Source of the DNA: Sarcocystis neurona | Taxonomy: Eukaryota > Apicomplexa > Conoidasida > Eucoccidiorida > Sarcocystidae | Direction: 5' to 3' | Assembly (NCBI GenBank): GCA_000727475.1 | Contig: KL647329.1 | Coordinates: 485,238-549,237 of the forward strand | Length of the DNA stretch: 64,000 nucleotides | Shown here: in pieces, positions 59,597 to 64,000 of the stretch | How positions within the stretch are numbered: position 1 is the first letter of the stretch | Layout: each line of letters opens with the position of its first letter | Program-made: the position numbers and the translations under genes | The notes under the pieces: model-generated | What the model was told of the DNA's origin: nothing | Database searches by the model: none | Seen by the model: the letters and a program-made list of their open reading frames with translations, nothing else

Positions 59597-62500
59597 CTAC
59601 GCCATGCCGTATAATTCTTTTCAGACGCGGCTCTACAAAGCGTACCTCCGCACACGTTACAAGGGATGATACTCCTATGTAGACTTGTCTGCACAAACTT
59701 CAGCAGAAATGTGACTTGCTGAGCGACACGTGTAAAAGTAGGCTGTTGAGAGTTGGCACCTGCAATTTCTGGCGATGATGCGGCTGAGCTGCTCTTTCGT
59801 AACCAAAGGACTCCGTACCCTTTCCACCTACACGCACCCATCGCAGCAGTTTTGCAGCGGGTACAGAGACGCATACACCTCTCAACTCCTCACATAAAAT
59901 ATGGCGCGCTTCTCTTGATTCCTTCAAAATATCCGTGTATGCGACAGCAGGCATCTGAAACCTCAAAAGCCGCTTGCGATCACGGCATCGCAACGTATAC
60001 TTGCAGGACGCGTATGTGGCATGTGACAAAATGCTGTTCCATGCGGATCGCTGGAAGTACTCTTACATTTGTCTCTTGCTTCCGCAAGAGTTCCTCCATT
60101 TCCATCTCTCTAAACTCCCGTAGCAGCGTTTCTTGCCTGATTCGCCGTCTGTTATTTAGCAGAGTACAGTCTACGACTACGGCATAGTTGTCGGCAGGAT
60201 GGGAACGAGGACACGACTACGTGCACGTATGTGCAGACTTGCTTGTGGAAAAACATAGTCAAGTTTTTGTGTGAGTACGCTTGTCACGAGAAAGGGCAAA
60301 GGCGTAAGAATAGTAGACAGTGCGTGTTTGAAGTGCCCGCGGGTTTGTGTTGCTGCACTGTGTTTGAATGAAGAAGGTGTGCAGTCGCACAGCGGTATAA
60401 CCTTCAAAGTGTATAGGTCGTCGACGTTAGTCGTGTACATCGGTCTGTGAGGTATTTCGTCTGAATTTTTTTTGCGGTAGTGCTCGCACAAGAAACAAGA
60501 CGCAGGCGACTTTGTATCTACGTATGCGAATTTGTGTACATCGGCGTTTGTGCGAGGTGTTGCCGAGCGTGTCACTTATTGGTGAGGAAGGTTTTAGCTG
60601 TATTCTAACGTTGGAGCGCTCGTACCTCTGCTGGTCTTTCCTTCGCTGTAACTCGGCTTCACGGGCGATTTCCCGTTCCAGTTTGCGCAGCCGCTTCTCC
60701 TCACGGGCTACAGAGCAGGAGACGGAAACATGTATTTTCCGGACCGGTGAACTGATGCATGCTTGTTTCATTTCCAGGGCCTTTGTACCAGGTAAGCATG
60801 TCACCACCCTCTGATGCACCTGTGCTGTCTTGTGCGTCAACCTAGCTTTAGGCATTTGTAAGCAATTTCGCCTGTACACGCAGAAGGGCATATCTATGTG
60901 TGCATGGAGCTTCGCTTGTGTCCTCCTTGGAATGCACCGCTGTATATCTATATGTACACAGACATTTGTGTACGCCGGAATACCACAAGAACACGCGTGT
61001 GGGCATGTGTGTGTATATTTATGAGTATGTCTATGCAGTTGTGAGGCTGTACGCACGTAAAGATGTCCGCAAACTACAGATCTACGCATACGCGTGTGTA
61101 GTGTCCACATTTACACAAGTGTAGCTGAAGATGGCTGCATTTTTCCGTACATCTCACGCGATATGCGTCAACGGGTAGAATGTCTGTGCAAAGGTACGCG
61201 TTTTGTTGTTAGGCGTAAAGGTGGACAGACACGTCAGGTTGTCATGCAGAAGTTGGAGCGCAGGCAATATTCGACCCTCGGTGCGTGTGTATGTGGACAG
61301 CCAGATTTATCCTACATACTTGGACATGTTACAAAGCTGTGTATGTGTCCTTCAGGGGTTGTGAACAGAACGCTTCTAACCTCGCGCTTATTTCCACTAA
61401 AATAGTTACATCCTCCGAGTTTGGCTACTGCAGGCATGCTGACACTGCGTGTCGGCAAAAAGTCTGAGCTACACTTGATTGTGTGACATTAATTGAGACC
61501 ACACCACGTACGTATGCCCATACGCAACTTTTCTGTCCTTTTATGTGTGTAGATATACTATATATATGTGTATACTTGTTAACACATGTACTGCAACAAA
61601 GTACCTGCTGGACAGAGAAGCAAGAAGCAAAAGAAAACGCGCTCACTCTTGTGCTGCTTCCACAGCAAAATTCGACGCTTATCTTCCGCGAGCCGTGCTC
61701 TCATCTTTGCCTGAAACACAGAAGCATGTGTCTATATATGGGCATTATTGTAGAGCTAACATTTCAAGCACTCGAACTGCGTATGCATGGACTCACCTCT
61801 GCGTAAACCACTCTAACGAGCGGCACAGGGGCTGATGTTTTTCTGTCGTATTTGGCAATGTCCTTCCGTTTCATTAACGACGCATTTGTGTAAATTTCTA
61901 CAGATTTTGCGGTGTGTAAACAAGTGCGTCGCCACAACAAGCAGGCACGCTTTCTTATCTTGCCACAGGGTTGACACAATTTCGTCCACATCTTTGTGTT
62001 CACGCGGACGTAAGGACATGGAGGAGAGCCTTGCAAGCCTGCTTTTATGTCCCTTTGAGGAAAACATACATTTAAGTGGGACCTGCAGCTGAAGGATCTG
62101 CACCATATGCATGTAGCTTTAAAAAGTGATACATACGTTATTCGGCAAGAGTAGGCGGGGACAGCGCCGCAGCACACGTACACAGTGGCCTTTTGTAGAC
62201 TATTGTGGTCTGAGAGTTCGGCTGCCTGAAAGACAGCTTCGGCAGTGGTACGCCTTGATTTCGCGTTTCCTGTCCACAGGAGGCTGTCCTGGTATAGGCA
62301 AGACGCACCGTACCCTTCCACCAAAAAACAACCCCGTGTTTTGCTGTTTATATCACTTGTATGAGTTAGAAGTATCACGTGCAGACTCTTAGTGGCGACA
62401 GTCGCCAACCCGGGCCGCTGTATTGCAGTTTCAGTGTGAACTTTCGTATACTTCCTTGAGACGACACTTCTCCACGACTTTAAAGCTGCGCAAAATATGC

Positions 62501-63463
62501 AGAACAGACCCAACGTAGTGTATGTTGTAAAGGGTGGTCAAGGAGGCTGATATACTATCATGATATGCATGAAGTGCTTACACCCGGTGCACAGCTGATG
62601 ATCAGTGTGAGCTACGATTCCCTTTCACGGCTAATGATCTTCACAGGTACACCGCAACCGCGGTGCAGATGAAAGTGAAACGCCGCGTACCTTCTTACGT
62701 CCCTCCTCCTCTTTGAGCAGCTGCTCAAGCTTAAATTCGGCGGTATCTCTTTGCTGTTGTCGCGCGGTTTGGATGATGGAGCGGACGCTCTTGTATCTAT
62801 CTACAATTTCTTGTTTCTTCTCAAGCAGTGTTCTACATTCTTCAAACCACTCTATGTGTGCTTCTATGTCTTCCCTCGTACGATGAGGCAGGACCTGCTT
62901 CAGTCGTACAATTAAACTCTATTTACAGACACACATACCAAAAAGGCAGGCTTGAGTTTCCACATCACACTTGCACGGATCACGTTCTCGTGAAAACGTA
63001 GGTTAGGTCAAGCGCTCTGTGAGATGCCACTCTGAAAGACGTTTGGTTTGCCTGCTCGTTTGTGAGTACGCGTGGTTTCTTTGTGTTTCTGAAGGCAATC
63101 TGTCTACTGAGGCAACGGTTGTGTCTCGCGGTCACAGTACACAGCACACACATGCGTGCGCGGACGTATCACTCGTATGCAAAAACGCGGGCCAAATCGT
63201 ATATGCATGTGTTTTGGGGGTGGCTGCGCACCTGAAGTAGCTGATATGCATGGATTGTTTCCTATCCGCCTTTGACGCACGGTCAGTCTGCGATTCCAGT
63301 TGCGTCTTTCTCATCTACCTACCTAACCTTTGTCTGATAAATAATAGCGTGTACTGCGACTAAGGGGCAGTTTCTGAGGCCTACGTGTGCTAGGGAAAGG
63401 CAACGTCAACTACCTTCCTCGTCCTCACCGAGCGGCCTACGACTGTGCTTCTCCTCACGTCAC
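59597..63463 (-). CDS. Coiled-coil protein resembling CCDC112, internal exons
   Basis: A chain of - strand exons joins in phase: 63414-63463 (tentative), 62691-62918, 61647-61710, 60626-60707, 60067-60148, 59760-59827 and 59597-59674. The core reads LPHRTREDIEAHIEWF, then LLEKKQEIVDRYKSVR, followed by long charged helices (AEDKRRILLWKQHK, REEKRLRKLEREIAREAE, LREFREMEMEELLRKQE) and ERVRSPLVTKEQLSRIIARN. This order (an LP-x2-T motif, EAH-EWF, then basic/acidic helices) recalls eukaryotic CCDC112-type proteins, some of which are centriolar-satellite or cilium linked. The last exon found contains PCNVCGGTLC, a possible zinc knuckle I do not expect in that family. Start and stop were not found. 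Coding status is strong because six joins keep phase; the family name is moderate. Confidence 0.72.
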
Positions 63464-64000
63464 CTACGATGCCAACCTATCCCCAAGTAGTGTTTTCCCA
63501 ATTACCCCGCTGATTCCATCTCCGCATATCGCCTATGCTTACGAGCACCCATAGATACATATGTCCATATGTCTGCGCACGCATATCTGTAACTACAAAT
63601 TTGAGCCCTTGCACAGCTATCGACTGCTGACGCCTGTACTCTGCAAAGAGCATATGCGAATTTTATGCAATTGAGAGTGCCTGCGTCGACACGATGATAC
63701 AAAAAATGACGTCCAATGGCACGCAGGGAAATTGGCGGCTTGCATTTGTTTCCATATCGGCGAGGACAACTTTAGGCTGCTCTGAAATGTCACCCAAAGT
63801 AATACTTCTCGACACCACCTCAAACGTGTTCTAGTCACCGGGTGTTGAAGAGCCAAACACTGATATGTCGGATTTATTATGCTGGAGGTAGAAGTATGTG
63901 CGCAGGGCTGTACTGCTGGGTAGACGGGTCTGTGCGAAACCACGAACACATTTGCTTGTCCGGATCCAAATTCTATCTCACACTACTCGTATGAGTGGCA
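63464..64000. other. Right edge, possibly upstream exons of the coiled-coil gene
   Basis: On the - strand, 63669-63840 is open in a frame reading VVSRSITLGDISEQPKVVL and could be another exon, but no join was verified. Nothing else is recognised. Confidence 0.3.

Noticed and set aside
1..64000. tRNA, rRNA, CRISPR arrays, telomeric TTTAGGG repeats, transposases or viral genes
   Set aside because: None seen by eye. tRNA genes could be missed without a covariance-model scan.

Overview
This looks like nuclear DNA of an apicomplexan coccidian, most probably Eimeria. Genes are broken into many short exons with GT-AG introns. Exons and introns alike are full of CAG/CTG triplets read as Gln, Ala, Ser or Leu runs. 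Long TA, TATG, CTAT and GA microsatellites lie between them. The proteins that can be recognised are eukaryotic (Lon, COP9 signalosome CSN5, ankyrin, sushi and a CCDC112-like coiled coil). The genus is inferred from this style, not from a marker gene.

Layout. Bases 1-960 are AT-rich microsatellite. The 3' part of a Lon protease gene occupies 995-12015 on the + strand as eight exons with matching phases; its ATPase part lies to the left of the window. Bases 12016-16700 hold no gene I can name and end in a TA tract with a 332-base assembly gap. Bases 16790-20200 are a dense CAG/CTG block. The CSN5 gene runs on the - strand from its ATG at 31823 down to at least 21817, and its 3' end is unresolved. 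Bases 32000-34580 hold further triplet-rich DNA with isolated exon-like pieces.

Near 34.6 kb the character changes and the triplet and TA arrays mostly stop. The second half carries a long + strand gene (38098 to about 47040) for a predicted secreted, Glu-rich protein with eight C-terminal ankyrin repeats. It also has a + strand terminal exon with a sushi domain and a GPI-type tail (49625-49843), possibly the end of an ASP/RON1-like rhoptry neck protein. A tandem array of roughly 178-bp units lies at 56.9-57.5 kb, and a - strand coiled-coil gene of CCDC112-like type at 59.6-63.5 kb. Between them are many open, exon-like segments on both strands that I could not assemble.

The genes are unrelated housekeeping and parasite-specific functions, with no operon logic. 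The most unusual items are the secreted ankyrin protein with signs of exon duplication, the roughly 250-residue insertion inside the CSN5 catalytic domain, and the tripled 5' splice-site motif after CSN5 exon 3.
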